Source: Candidatus Coatesbacteria bacterium
GTDB taxonomy: Bacteria > RBG-13-66-14
Length of the DNA stretch: 45,853 nucleotides
NCBI GenBank assembly: GCA_014728225.1
Contig: WJLX01000059.1
Location: forward strand, 1 to 45,853
Reading direction: 5' to 3'
The position numbers and the translations under genes are program-made. Below the pieces are notes generated by a model. That model made no database searches and was not told where the DNA came from. It was given only the letters and a program-made list of their open reading frames with translations. Of this stretch, positions 10,305 to 20,023 are shown piece by piece. The number at the start of each line of letters is the position of its first letter. Within the stretch, counting starts at the first letter, position 1.

Positions 10305-13190
10305 ATGAACGAGACACGGTTGAACCAAGCCCGGCACCTGTTGCTGACCGACATCGGCAGCACGACGACCAAGGCCCTGCTGCTGGAGCGTCGGCCGGGC
10401 GGCTACCGCTTCGCCGCCCAGGCCGAGGTGCCGACGACGGTGGAGAAGCCGGTCGAGGATGTGCGGGTCGGCGTGCGCCGGGCGATTGCCGCCTTGCAGG
10501 CAAGCTCCGCCGTCGCGCTCCTCGACGACGACGGTCCGCGGGTGCCCTACCTGACGACGAGTTCGGCGGGCGGCGGCCTGCAGATGCTGGTCTTCGGCAA
10601 CAGCGCCGTGGAGACGGGGCGCATCGGCCGGCTGGCGGCCTACGGCGCCGGCGGGGTGATCCTGCGGACACTGACCATCGACGACGAGCTGTCGGCGGCC
10701 GACAAGGTCCGGCTGATTCGGGAGCTGCGCCCGGACATGGTGCTGATGGCCGGGGGGCTGGACGGCGGGGCCATCACCAGCGTGGTGCGGCTGGCCGAGC
10801 TGCTCAAGGTGGCCGATCCGCAGCCCAAGTTCGGCGGCGGCCGTCCGCCCCTGGTCTTCTGCGGCAACCGCGACGCCCGGCGCTTCATCGCCGAGGTCTT
10901 GGGCGACGGCTTCGAGTTGCACATGGTGGACAACGTGCGCCCGGACTTCCAAACCCTCAACCTGGAACCGGCCAAGCGCAAGGTGCGCGAGCTGTTCATG
11001 GAGAACGTGATGGAGCGCGCGCCGGGCTACGAGGCTCTCAAGGACTGGACGGCGGCCGACATCCTGCCGACGCCCGCCGGCGTCGAGCGCATCCTGCGCC
11101 TGCACACCGCCGACAGCGAGGAGAATGTGCTCCTCGTCGACATGGGCGGAGCCACCACGGACATCTTCACCCTGCTGGGCGGCGACTTCCAGCGCACCGT
11201 GGCGGCCAACATCGGGTTGAGCTACTCCCTGGCCAACATCCTCAAGGAGGCCGGGCTGGAGAGCATCCTGCGCCACCTGCCCGACTACTTCCCCGCCGAG
11301 CCGACCCGCGACTACCTGGTCAACAAGACGCTCAACCCGACCTACGTGCCGCAAAAAGACGCCGAGGCGCTGATCGAGCGGGCGGCGGCCGTCGAAGGCC
11401 TGCGGATCGCCTGGCTGCAGCACCGGCAGACGGGCTTCGAGCTGGCCGAGGACGGCGGTGGGCGGCGCTGGCGGCGCGACGCGGCCTGCAACCGCTGCGA
11501 GGACGTCTACCTCGACCCGCAGGGCCGACCGCTGCAGCTCTCGCAGTTGGACCTGCTGATAGGCGCCGGCGGGATCTTCGCCCACGTCGACACCCCGGTC
11601 CAGGCCTTCTGGATGCTCGTCGAGGGCTTCCAGCCCCGGGGGATCGTCAAACTGGCCCTGGACCGGGCCTTCAAGAGCCCCCACCTGGGCGTGCTGTCGA
11701 CGCTGCTGCCCGAGGCCGCTCTGGGGCTCTTCCGCCGCGAATGCCTGCGCGAGCTGGGCTACGTCGTGGCACCGACGGGGCGTCTGGAACCCGACAAGAC
11801 CGCCCTGAGCGTCGAGGACGTCCGCGGCGGCGAGGTCCAGCGGCTGGCCGGCGGCGAGCTGCTCTATCTGGCCCGCGGCGGCGAGCTGGAGATCACCACC
11901 CACCGCGGCGTGGGCCTGCGCGGCGCGCAGCGGCGGTTCCAGCTCGCCACGGACCTGCCCGTACTGCTCGACTGCCGGGGGCGCGACGAGCTGACCGACG
12001 AGGCGGCGAGACAGCTCGGCGATCCGCTGAACCGCTCGGGGGTCTCGGCCTTCAGCTTCCGGCCCTGGCCCGTGGAGACGGCCATCGAGCCCGGCGAGCG
12101 CGAAGAACCCCGTCGCGGGGAGTTCGAGGTCCAGCGCCGCCTGCCCTATCCCGGTCGGATCCTGGTCCGCCCCGCAGACACCGTCCAGCCGGGCGACGAG
12201 GTCGCCGTCAACAACTACGAGCCGCCCCGGCTGTTCGTCCTCGACCTCAACCACATCACCGGCCGCCACGAACCCTTCAGCGAGGAGGAGGTTCGGCGCT
12301 GCCTGCTGGTCGGGGAGGGCGACGTCATCGAGCCCGGACAACGCGTCTTCGACTTCCGCAGCCTGACGGGTGTCGCCCAGGCCCAGGACTACTCGGCCAC
12401 AATCCGCGGCCGGGTCTTCCGCATCGAGCCCCGCGGCGTCGTCCTGGTGCGCGAGCTGCAGGACTACGACGGCGAGCCCCACGTCATCAACGTCGCCGAG
12501 CGGCTGGGCATCGAACCGGCCAAAATCAAGCGGCACCTGCGACTCAACGTCGGCGATTTCATCTCCCACGGCCAGATCATCGCCCCCCAGATCCTCTTTC
12601 AGACCCGCACCCTGGTCGCCGACAAGGAGATGACCGGCACCCTCAAGGACATCGATACCGAACAGGGCACCATCACCGTGCAGTACGAACTCAACCCGGT
12701 CAGCCTGTGCGCCGCGGTTCAGGGGACGGTCGGCGGGATCGAGGAGGGCCGCGCCGTGACCCTCCAAGGGCGCGGCACCATCCTGCACGGCGCCGTCGGC
12801 TTCGGCGCCGAGGCCTGGGGATGCCTGAGTGTCCTCGACCCCGGCGCCACCCCGACGGTCAAACACGCCGCCGGGATCGTCGTCAGTCCCGCACCTCTCG
12901 ACGGGGACTTCCTGCGGGCCGCCGCGGCGGCGGACGTCGCCGGCGTCGTGGCTCCCGCCCTCCCCAACGCCGACTGGATCGACTTCTCCGGCCTCGAGCT
13001 CGGCGTGGCCCTCACCGGCGACGAGGAACCGCCCTTCAGCCTGCTGCTGACCGAGGGCTTCGGCGAGTACCCCATGCGCGAGGACTACCGCGAGCTGCTG
13101 GCCGCCGCCGCCGGCCGGACCGCCTCCCTGGCCCCGCGGACCCAGATCCGCGCCGGGGTCATCCGCCCCCGGATCATCATCGGCGAATGA
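10305..13190 (+). CDS. MutL/GlmL-like ATPase with long C-terminal extension
   Basis: The N-terminal half belongs to the MutL/GlmL family: actin-fold ATPase-type proteins found with B12-dependent glutamate mutase and thought to act as a reactivase or chaperone. Visible motifs are LLLTDIGSTTTKALLL near the start, LMAGGLDGGA, and VDMGGATTDIFTL (Asp279 onward). ATG 10305 fits the family start. At 961 residues it is about twice the usual length. The extra half contains beta-rich segments (RILVRPADTVQPGDEVAVNNYEP, LNVGDFISHGQIIA) that look like a barrel-sandwich region of unknown role. No mutase subunit gene is adjacent, so the partner cannot be deduced. The family call is firm; the function of this long form is not. 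Confidence 0.8.
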   Translation: MNETRLNQARHLLLTDIGSTTTKALLLERRPGGYRFAAQAEVPTTVEKPVEDVRVGVRRAIAALQASSAVALLDDDGPRVPYLTTSSAGGGLQMLVFGNSAVETGRIGRLAAYGAGGVILRTLTIDDELSAADKVRLIRELRPDMVLMAGGLDGGAITSVVRLAELLKVADPQPKFGGGRPPLVFCGNRDARRFIAEVLGDGFELHMVDNVRPDFQTLNLEPAKRKVRELFMENVMERAPGYEALKDWTAADILPTPAGVERILRLHTADSEENVLLVDMGGATTDIFTLLGGDFQRTVAANIGLSYSLANILKEAGLESILRHLPDYFPAEPTRDYLVNKTLNPTYVPQKDAEALIERAAAVEGLRIAWLQHRQTGFELAEDGGGRRWRRDAACNRCEDVYLDPQGRPLQLSQLDLLIGAGGIFAHVDTPVQAFWMLVEGFQPRGIVKLALDRAFKSPHLGVLSTLLPEAALGLFRRECLRELGYVVAPTGRLEPDKTALSVEDVRGGEVQRLAGGELLYLARGGELEITTHRGVGLRGAQRRFQLATDLPVLLDCRGRDELTDEAARQLGDPLNRSGVSAFSFRPWPVETAIEPGEREEPRRGEFEVQRRLPYPGRILVRPADTVQPGDEVAVNNYEPPRLFVLDLNHITGRHEPFSEEEVRRCLLVGEGDVIEPGQRVFDFRSLTGVAQAQDYSATIRGRVFRIEPRGVVLVRELQDYDGEPHVINVAERLGIEPAKIKRHLRLNVGDFISHGQIIAPQILFQTRTLVADKEMTGTLKDIDTEQGTITVQYELNPVSLCAAVQGTVGGIEEGRAVTLQGRGTILHGAVGFGAEAWGCLSVLDPGATPTVKHAAGIVVSPAPLDGDFLRAAAAADVAGVVAPALPNADWIDFSGLELGVALTGDEEPPFSLLLTEGFGEYPMREDYRELLAAAAGRTASLAPRTQIRAGVIRPRIIIGE

Positions 13191-13209
13191 ATGGCGCAAG
13201 ACCGCCATG

Positions 13210-13281
13210 GGCCCGGCGCGCGTTCTTGCCCGAACCCTCCCGGCGACGGGAGGGTTCGGCATGCAAGAACCGTGACGGGCC
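13210..13281. repeat. Short 72-bp hairpin element with CACGGTTCTTGCA-type core
   Basis: An inner perfect stem (CCGAACCCTCCCG at 13230-13242 with its complement at 13247-13259, loop GCGA) sits inside an outer stem. The outer stem contains GTTCTTGC (13222-13229) and GCAAGAAC (13263-13270), and pairing continues imperfectly to 13210 and 13281. The 16 bases TGCAAGAACCGTGACG (13262-13277) recur in inverse orientation at 21178-21193. It lies between converging genes and may terminate both transcripts. Confidence 0.8.
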
Positions 13282-13366
13282 CGGTGCGCAGAGCGCGGGG
13301 TCGATGAAAAGAGACCCCGCGGGGCCTCTGGTTGATTGCGCTGGAAAGCGTCGGTAGCGGCGCGGT

Positions 13367-13894
13367 CTACGTCCCGGGCAGCTTCTCGAACTCCTCGCGC
13401 AGGTACTGCAGGTCGTAGTAGCGATCGGCGGCGTTGATCAGCTCGATGGCCACCATCCCCCGGGTCGAGACGACGATGACCTCCTTGCCCTTGGTGCGCA
13501 GCAGCTCCAGGGCGCGCTCGAAGTCGGAGTCGCCGGAGAAGACGATCGCCCGGTCGTAGTTGTCGACGGTGTTGAACATGTCGACGACCATCTCGGTGTC
13601 GAGATTGGCCTTGCGAACCTCCTCGCCGGTGTCGAGGTCGAAGATGACCTTGACCTTCTTGCGCCGCACCGTATAGCCCATCATCGTCAGGGCATTGAGG
13701 AAGTTCTCCTCCTTGGACTCGGTGGGCTGCTGGACGCCGGTGTAGTAGAAGGCGTTGTAGAGGTTCTCCGGATTGGGGACGAAGTAATGCAGGATACGCT
13801 TGTAGTCGAGGTGCCAGCCCAGCTTCTTCTGAGCGTAGAACATGTTGACGCCGTCGACGAACAGAGCGGTTTTATTGTCCTGGGATTTGACCAT
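13367..13894 (-). CDS. NYN-domain (LabA/DUF88-like) protein
   Basis: The product is 175 residues covering one NYN (PIN-like) nuclease-fold domain of the LabA/DUF88 type. The acidic residues expected for metal binding are visible: FVDGVNMFYAQ near the N-terminus, LDTEMVVDMF in the middle and IVFSGDSDFERAL towards the end. The terminal segment GKEVIVVSTRG...AADRYYDL is also characteristic. Proteins of this family are probably RNases or RNA-binding regulators; a specific role is not known. ATG 13894 is preceded by AGAGGA. The gene converges with the MutL-like gene. Confidence 0.9.
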   Translation of the reverse strand: MVKSQDNKTALFVDGVNMFYAQKKLGWHLDYKRILHYFVPNPENLYNAFYYTGVQQPTESKEENFLNALTMMGYTVRRKKVKVIFDLDTGEEVRKANLDTEMVVDMFNTVDNYDRAIVFSGDSDFERALELLRTKGKEVIVVSTRGMVAIELINAADRYYDLQYLREEFEKLPGT

Positions 13895-14195
13895 CGTAAT
13901 CCTCTCTCGTTGGCTGGAGAAGCCCTACGGTGGAGCCGTTGCGGGATGCCGGTAACTCCGGGGCGGTTGGTGGTTTGCGAAGATAGGGAGGTAGCTGCAG
14001 GCTATGGGGTCCGATACTGAAGGCAGAGTTTAGCAATGGATGTGACGGCTGTCAAGACGGGGGACGAGCGCTCCCGCTCGACGACGGCAGCTCCCCGCGC
14101 TCCCGACCCCGGCTTCCGGCAGACGAGACGAACGCTTTAGACCGACGAGGGAGCCGAAGCTCCCCCGTCGCTGCCTGACTGCTCTTGATACGGGA
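13895..14195. terminator. Gap with terminator-like hairpin after the clostripain-like gene
   Basis: About 26 bases beyond the stop of the minus-strand protease gene, CGACGAGGGAGC (14143-14154) pairs with GCTCCCCCGTCG (14159-14170) around a CGAA loop with one mismatch. No T-run follows, so this is a probable but not textbook terminator. The rest of the 301-base gap holds the upstream region of the NYN gene and nothing else I recognise. Confidence 0.5.
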
Positions 14196-16721
14196 TTAGC
14201 GGGTGACGGCCAGTCGACGGGTCGCCGTGTCACCGGCGGCCTCGAGGCGGATCAGGTAGATGCCGGAGCTGTGGCTCGCGGTGTTCCAGGTGACCTCGTG
14301 GCGACCGGCGGCCAGCTCCTCGTCGACGAGGGTGGTGACCAGGCGGCCGGCGAGATCGTAGATCCGCACTGTGACAACGCCGCTCTCGGCCAGCTCGAAG
14401 GGGATGGTGGTGGCGCCGGCGGTCGGGTTGGGGTAGTTCTGTCCCAGGCTGGTGACGCGGTCGGCGGCGCAGAAGCTGACGCTGATCGGACCGTGAAGCT
14501 CGCTGCGCCCGGCGGTGTCGATCAACTCCAGCTTGTAGGAATAGCTGGCGTCGGTCTCGACACCCCGGTCGAGGAAGCGGCGGTCGCCGATGGCGTTATC
14601 GTTGAGGCGGAGGTAGTCGCCGCCGTCGCTGCGCAGGATGTTGACGCCGCTGAGTTCGGCGGGGTCGCCCACGCTCCAGCTCAACAGGACGCCCTCATCT
14701 TCGGCGTCGGCCCGGAAGACGACGTCGTCGAAGCCCTGCTGGACCGCATCGATGAAGAAGTCGTCGAAGTAGAAACCCTCGTAGTTGACGTTGTAATCGC
14801 TGTAGAAGCGGAAGCGCAGCTTGACGACGGAACCCTCGTAATCGGAGAGGTTGTATTCGAGCTCCTGCCAGCTCAGCTCGTTGCCGTTGTAGGTATCGAG
14901 GGTCTCCCAGCCGCCGCCGTCGTCGATCTCGAGGTAGACGTAATCATAGCCGGACTCGACGTAGTACCTGGTCTGGAAGGTCAGCTCGTAGTGGTCGGCG
15001 TCGATGAAGATCGGCACCGTGGTCAGGGTCGATTCCTGATCGTCGGCGTAATCACCGGAGCCGGTGTCGCCGCATTTCCAGGAATAAGTGCCCGAGACGG
15101 CGTCCTCGTCGGAGAGATGCCACTCGTCATTGGCGCCCTGATGGGTCCACAGACCGTCGCCGGACTCCATGTCGTCGACGAAGCCGGCGCCGACGACGAT
15201 ACCGAAGGTCAAGTCGTTGCTGTAGCCGCCGTCGGCGCTGGCGGTCAGGTCGGCGGAGGTGTTGTAGGGCGGCGGGCATTCCTCGGCGACCTCGAAGGTG
15301 TAATCCTCGGCGGCGGTGCCGCCCGAGGCGATGGTGCCGAAATCCGCCGAACCGTCGGTGACGGTGAAGTAGGTGTCATCGATGGCCAGCTCGGCGCTGA
15401 CACCGGTGGCCGTGTCGGTGCCGTTGTTGATCAGGGTCACCGTGGCGACGATGGTTTCCCCGGGATCGATCTTGCCGTCGCCGTTGCCGGCGGAATCATC
15501 GAAGCTGACGCCGTCGACGGCCAGCATGACGGGTTCGACGGGGAAGGGATCGGCGTACATCTCGAGGAATTCGTCCCAGAGGGTCTCCGAGAAGTCGATG
15601 TTGTTCTGGTAACTGGTCCAGCTCGAATCGCCGGAGCCGTTGGTGGGGAACCAGATGGTCAGCCCGCCGGAGCCGTCGATGGGGTTGTGCATCCCGCCGG
15701 CCAGCACGTAGCTCTCCAGGTTGCTCTCCACGGCGGCGGCCGCGTCGCGCAGCTCAGCCGGCAGGTCGCCGTCGGCGGCCAGGACGCTAATGAAGTCGTA
15801 GAGATCGCGGTCCTCCGAGGTGTTCCAGTAGCTGGCCGAGTTGCGCGCCGCGGTGATGTCGGACTCGTATTCGTAGCAGTAGTCGTACAGCAACTGGCAG
15901 AGGTTGTCCCAGTCGGCTGACATCACACTGTCCCAGTTCTTGACATCAGCGGCGCCCTGGGTTACCCCGCTGCCGTAGAAGTCCAGGTAGTCGTCGACGA
16001 TCCGGGCGGCCAGTTCCTCCGGGGTGACGTCGCTGTCCTCCTGGAAGATCTCGAAGGCCTGGTAGTCCCAGCCCTCGCCGGGCTCCGAGTCCGGGCTGGC
16101 GATCTGGATGCCGACGACGTCGTCTTCCATCTGGTAGCCGGTCTCGATCTGACCCAGCAGGCAGACGTCGTAGCCCAGGATGTCGATATAGGTGCCGACG
16201 TTCTTCAGCGCGCTCTCGAACTCCCAGATCTTCAGATCGCCGCAGGCGCCGCGATCGATCCAGTCCAGGGTGTCGTCGCGCCAGATGCCCGAGCCGTGGT
16301 CCCAGGCCGAGATGGCGTAGTGATCGGCCGGGTAGTTGTCGACGCACCACTGGACGAGGTTCTCGAAGGCGTCGATGTCGGTGTCCATGTCCAGGGTGTC
16401 GTCCCAGATGCCGTGACCGTCGATCTCCGTGGAGACGACATGGCTCATCCCCTCGTCACCGTCGTAGTACTGGGGATCGTAGTCGACATGGTAGAGCTGC
16501 GCTTCGTGGCTGCCGTAGCCCCCGGTGGTGCCCAACAACCAGATGACGTCGACTCCGTCGGCGTACTGGCTGTAGTCGCAGGTCTCCATCTCGTTGAGGT
16601 CGTCATGGCCGTAGGAATAGAGGTTGTTCTGGTTGTTGCACCAGACGATCACCGTCCACGAATCGGCGACCACGGCCGTCGGCAGGACGATGAGCAGCAG
16701 GACGAGCAGCAGGCGTTTCAT
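14196..16721 (-). CDS. Secreted clostripain-like (C11) cysteine protease with FlgD/T9SS-like C-terminus
   Basis: The product is 841 residues with a signal peptide (MKRLLLVLLLIVLPTAVVA). The N-terminal 400 residues match clostripain family C11: TVIVWCNNQNNLYSY, the histidine motif AISAWDHGSG (His142) and the cysteine motif DILGYDVCLLGQ (Cys187) form the expected dyad. Next comes an Ig-like CARDB-type segment (about 405-510, DPGETIVATVTLINNGT). A MAM/jelly-roll-like beta domain follows with the DGLWTHQGANDEWHLSD motif. The C-terminal about 80 residues are of the FlgD/type IX sorting kind (NYPNPTAGATTIPFEL, VRIYDLAGRLV, WNTASHSSGIYLIRL). AAGGAG precedes ATG 16721. It is probably exported and surface-attached or released; the secretion route is inferred. 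Confidence 0.9.
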   Translation of the reverse strand: MKRLLLVLLLIVLPTAVVADSWTVIVWCNNQNNLYSYGHDDLNEMETCDYSQYADGVDVIWLLGTTGGYGSHEAQLYHVDYDPQYYDGDEGMSHVVSTEIDGHGIWDDTLDMDTDIDAFENLVQWCVDNYPADHYAISAWDHGSGIWRDDTLDWIDRGACGDLKIWEFESALKNVGTYIDILGYDVCLLGQIETGYQMEDDVVGIQIASPDSEPGEGWDYQAFEIFQEDSDVTPEELAARIVDDYLDFYGSGVTQGAADVKNWDSVMSADWDNLCQLLYDYCYEYESDITAARNSASYWNTSEDRDLYDFISVLAADGDLPAELRDAAAAVESNLESYVLAGGMHNPIDGSGGLTIWFPTNGSGDSSWTSYQNNIDFSETLWDEFLEMYADPFPVEPVMLAVDGVSFDDSAGNGDGKIDPGETIVATVTLINNGTDTATGVSAELAIDDTYFTVTDGSADFGTIASGGTAAEDYTFEVAEECPPPYNTSADLTASADGGYSNDLTFGIVVGAGFVDDMESGDGLWTHQGANDEWHLSDEDAVSGTYSWKCGDTGSGDYADDQESTLTTVPIFIDADHYELTFQTRYYVESGYDYVYLEIDDGGGWETLDTYNGNELSWQELEYNLSDYEGSVVKLRFRFYSDYNVNYEGFYFDDFFIDAVQQGFDDVVFRADAEDEGVLLSWSVGDPAELSGVNILRSDGGDYLRLNDNAIGDRRFLDRGVETDASYSYKLELIDTAGRSELHGPISVSFCAADRVTSLGQNYPNPTAGATTIPFELAESGVVTVRIYDLAGRLVTTLVDEELAAGRHEVTWNTASHSSGIYLIRLEAAGDTATRRLAVTR

Positions 16722-16959
16722 TCAGATCTCCTTGTTGCCGGGTGGGGTCCGGTAAACACAGCCGCCGGGAGCAGTGGGCGGCGGCCCGCCGTGCGCCCCG
16801 GGCGTCGAGGACACTTGCGTCGTTGTGAATACAAAGGATAAGCTAACCGAAAAGATGGCCGCTGTCAACCTGTGAGCGCAGCAATCGCTGCCGGGTGCGG
16901 TTGCCCCGGCCGTCGAGGCATAGTAAACTCGGCGGCGCCCCCGTGAGACTGGAGTCCCT

Positions 16960-17301
16960 GTGCTGATCATCAAGCCCGCCGAGCGTCCCCTAAAAGACAA
17001 CCCCCACGGTGTCGACGTCCGCGGCCTCTTTCGCGGCGAGCGCGCCCAGGTCTCCCTGGTCAGCCTGCAACCCGGGGAGCGGCTGCGCCTGCACCGCACC
17101 CCCGTCGACGCCCTGTTCTACCTGCTGGAGGGACGCGGCGTCGTCACCGTCGGCGTCGAGGAGGCCGAGGTCGACGCCGAGGCCCTCGTCGACAGCCCGG
17201 CCGGACTGCCCCACACCTGGCGCAACACCGGCGACGGCCCGCTGCGGATCCTGGTCCTCAAGACGCCGCCCCAGAGTGAGCCGACCGAACTGCTGGAATG
17301 A
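16960..17301 (+). CDS. Small cupin-domain protein
   Basis: The product is 113 residues forming a single cupin barrel. The first cupin motif is recognisable (GERLRLHRTPVDALFYLLEGRG), but the second histidine of the HxH pair is replaced. The second motif is PAGLPHTWRNTG. With one usual metal ligand missing, a catalytic role is uncertain; such small cupins are often sugar-binding or regulatory. It starts at GTG 16960 after a weak TGGAG. The stop overlaps the recG start (ATGA), so the two are cotranscribed and probably coupled. Confidence 0.85.
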   Translation: MLIIKPAERPLKDNPHGVDVRGLFRGERAQVSLVSLQPGERLRLHRTPVDALFYLLEGRGVVTVGVEEAEVDAEALVDSPAGLPHTWRNTGDGPLRILVLKTPPQSEPTELLE

Positions 17302-19697
17302 ACGAGGCCCTCGCCAGAGCGGCAGCCAAGCTCGCCGGCCCCCTGAGGGCGCTGCGACGCAGCGATTTCGCCCTGGCGGCGCGCATGCCGACGCTGGGGG
17401 CCACGATCAGCGGCTGGCTGGACGAGCTCGAGGGGGTCCTCGCCGAAGGCCGGCTGGCCGCATTGCGCGAACCCCTGGCCAGTCTCGACGACCGGGCGCC
17501 GCGGGAGAGGAGCGCCCGCCTGCGGGAGTTCGCCCGGCGCTGGGCCGCCGTCGTCGACGTCGGAACGGCCGGGAAGGACCCGGCTCCCGCTCCCCAACCC
17601 GTCAACAGCGCCCCGCCGACCGGTCCGTCCACCCTGGCCCGGCTGGCCGCCGTGCCCCTGCGCGGACGCCGGGGCGTCGGGCCTACCCGGGCCGAACGCC
17701 TGCGACGCCTGGGTCTGGAGAGTGTGGCCGATCTGCTGACCTACCGGCCCCGGGACTACCAGGACCGCCGCCGCCTCGTCCCGCTGAACAAGGCCCGGGT
17801 CGGCGACGAGATCGCCGTCATCGGCCGCCTGCGCAGCGTCGAATACAAACGCAGCCGCCGGCGGGGCGGCCGGGGCAGGTTGGTGGCCCTGCTGGCCGAC
17901 GACTCCAGCACCCTGCTGCTGACCTGGTTCAACGCCCCCTACCTCAAGCGCCTCCTGCGCGCCGGACAGCGACTGGTGGCCTTCGGCCGCGTCGACGCCT
18001 ACGGCGGCGGCCAACTGATCAACCCGGACTTCGAGCTCCTGGGCGATGACGCCGACAGCGACCCCCTGGCCGCCGGACGGATCGTGCCGATCTACGGCCT
18101 GACCGAAGGGCTGGGGCAGGGCTTCCTGCGCCACCTGGCCCGCCGCCTGCTCGACCGCTGCCTGCCCGACCTCGTCGACCACCTGCCCGAAGCCGAGCGC
18201 ACGGTCCTCGGTCTGCCCCCCCTGGCCGAGGCCCTGGAGGGGCTGCACTTCCCCGCCGACCCCGACGGACCCCGCCGGGCTCGGCGGCGCCTGGCCTTCG
18301 ACGAGCTGCTGTTGCTCCAACTGGCCGTTCTGCGGCGGCGGCGCCGCCTGGGCGAACTCGCCGGGGCGGTCATCGAGCCCGCGGGTGAGCTGGCCCGGCG
18401 CCTGACCGCGGGCCTGGACTTCGAGCTGACCGGCGCCCAGCGGCGCGTCCTCGAGCAGATCCGCGCCGACCTGGGCCGCCCCCGGCCGATGAACCGCCTG
18501 CTCCAGGGCGACGTCGGCTCCGGCAAGACCCTCGTCGCCGTGCTGGCCATGCTGCTGGTGATCGAGGCCGGCTACCAGGCCGCCCTGATGGCCCCCACCG
18601 AGGTGCTGGCCCGGCAGCACCAGCGCAAGCTGCGCCGCCTGCTCGAGCCGCTGGAGGTGCCTTGCCGCCTGGTGACCGGCTCGGTCAAGGCCCGCACCCG
18701 CCGCCTCAACGCCGAGGCCGCCGCCGCCGGGGAACCCGGCGTCTGGATCGGCACCACCGCCCTGCTCTCCCGGGACTTCAACCTCCAGCGGCCCGGCCTG
18801 GTGGTCGTCGATGAACAGCACCGCTTCGGCGTCGCCCAGCGCGCCGGGCTCTACGACGAGCGGGCCAACCTGTTGGTGATGACCGCCACGCCGATCCCCC
18901 GCAGCCTGGCGCTGACCATCTACGGCGACACCGATACCAGCGTCCTCGACGAAGCGCCCCCGGGCAGGCGCCCCGTCACCACCCGCTGGCTGCGCCGCAA
19001 GGACGCCGCCGAGGCCTTTGCCTGCCTGCGCCGGGAGGTCGAAGCCGGCCGCCGGGGCTTCGTCGTCTGCCCCCTCGTCGACGACGAGGCCGGTGGACCC
19101 GTCGCCGCCGTGCCCCGCTTCGAGGAGCTGGCCACGGGCGAGCTGGCCGGACTGCGACTCGGCCTGGTCCACGGCCGGCTCGAGGCCGCCGACAAGGAAC
19201 GCGCCATGCGCCGCTTCGCCAACGGCGAGCTCGACGTCCTCGTCGCCACCACCGTCGTCGAGGTCGGCGTCGACGTCGCCGAGGCTACGGTCATGATCGT
19301 CGAGGAGGCCCAGCGTTTCGGCCTGGCCCAGCTCCACCAGTTGCGCGGCCGCGTCGGTCGGGGCGACGATCCCGCCCGCTGCTACCTGATCTCCGGCGAC
19401 GAGCCGACCCCGGAGGCCCGCCGCCGACTCAAGGCCCTGACCAACTCCACCGACGGCTTCGAACTCGCCGAGCTGGACCTCGAGCTGCGCGGCCCCGGCG
19501 AACTGCTGGGCACCCGCCAGCACGGCATGCCCGACGCCGCACTGGCCGCCCTGGTCTCCGACCGCCGCCTCGTCGAGGACGCCCGCGAAACCGCCCGCGG
19601 CCTGCTCGACGCCGCGCCCGAACTCGAGGATCACCCCCTGCTGCGCGAGGCCCTCGAGCTGCGCTACGGCGACGACGCCCCGCCCCTGGTCGGCTGA
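17298..19697 (+). CDS. recG: ATP-dependent DNA helicase RecG
   Basis: RecG remodels stalled forks and branch-migrates Holliday junctions. The product is 799 residues, longer than the usual roughly 690 because of an N-terminal extension of about 100 residues before the wedge domain (LRGRRGVGPTRAERLRRLGLESVADLLTYRPRDYQDR). It has Walker A LLQGDVGSGKTLVA (Lys410), the DEQHRFGV box (Asp505), MTATPIPRSLALT, and the C-terminal LRGRVGRG motif. The last residues DAALAALVSDRRLVEDARE match the family end. The start overlaps the cupin gene by four bases. Confidence 0.96.
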   Translation: MNEALARAAAKLAGPLRALRRSDFALAARMPTLGATISGWLDELEGVLAEGRLAALREPLASLDDRAPRERSARLREFARRWAAVVDVGTAGKDPAPAPQPVNSAPPTGPSTLARLAAVPLRGRRGVGPTRAERLRRLGLESVADLLTYRPRDYQDRRRLVPLNKARVGDEIAVIGRLRSVEYKRSRRRGGRGRLVALLADDSSTLLLTWFNAPYLKRLLRAGQRLVAFGRVDAYGGGQLINPDFELLGDDADSDPLAAGRIVPIYGLTEGLGQGFLRHLARRLLDRCLPDLVDHLPEAERTVLGLPPLAEALEGLHFPADPDGPRRARRRLAFDELLLLQLAVLRRRRRLGELAGAVIEPAGELARRLTAGLDFELTGAQRRVLEQIRADLGRPRPMNRLLQGDVGSGKTLVAVLAMLLVIEAGYQAALMAPTEVLARQHQRKLRRLLEPLEVPCRLVTGSVKARTRRLNAEAAAAGEPGVWIGTTALLSRDFNLQRPGLVVVDEQHRFGVAQRAGLYDERANLLVMTATPIPRSLALTIYGDTDTSVLDEAPPGRRPVTTRWLRRKDAAEAFACLRREVEAGRRGFVVCPLVDDEAGGPVAAVPRFEELATGELAGLRLGLVHGRLEAADKERAMRRFANGELDVLVATTVVEVGVDVAEATVMIVEEAQRFGLAQLHQLRGRVGRGDDPARCYLISGDEPTPEARRRLKALTNSTDGFELAELDLELRGPGELLGTRQHGMPDAALAALVSDRRLVEDARETARGLLDAAPELEDHPLLREALELRYGDDAPPLVG

Positions 19698-19739
19698 GTC
19701 CACGGTCTGCTACAATCACCCCGCAACGTACCCAGCGCG

Positions 19740-19928
19740 CCGGGAGACCTTTGAAAAAAACCCCACCCGACCAACTCCGCCGAACCCGCGGGCCGGAACC
19801 GGCACGGTTTTTGCGGAGGCGGACCGTTAACATCAGCCGTAACGGTCTCCGAGATGCAAAAACCGTGCCGGTTCCGGCCCGCGAAGGACACCCGCGGCGC
19901 ACGAGGCTGTTTTTCAAAGGTCTCCCGG
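19740..19928. repeat. Nested palindromic element, copy B
   Basis: Outer arms 19740-19758 and 19910-19928 pair perfectly over 19 bp (CCGGGAGACCTTTGAAAAA on the left). Inner arms 19787-19814 and 19856-19883 pair perfectly over 28 bp and contain the core GGAACCGGCACGGTTTTTGC. The 41-base loop has a 7-bp stem (ACCGTTA with TAACGGT). The loop orientation is opposite to copies A and D. It sits 42 bases after recG. Confidence 0.93.
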
Positions 19929-20023
19929 CCGGAACCCGGACGGGACTACGAGCATGGGCAGCGATTGCCAAATCGGCGGCACAGGTCGACGAGCCGGGCC
20001 GCCAAGCAAGCGAGGAACCGTCG

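Noticed and set aside
10137-13262. 1041-codon minus-strand open frame opposite the MutL-like gene
   Set aside because: It is a shadow produced by high GC and strong codon bias on the coding strand; its translation is low-complexity Gly/Gln/Arg-rich with no domains.
17118-19703. 861-codon minus-strand frame opposite recG
   Set aside because: Shadow of recG; no ribosome-binding site or recognisable fold.
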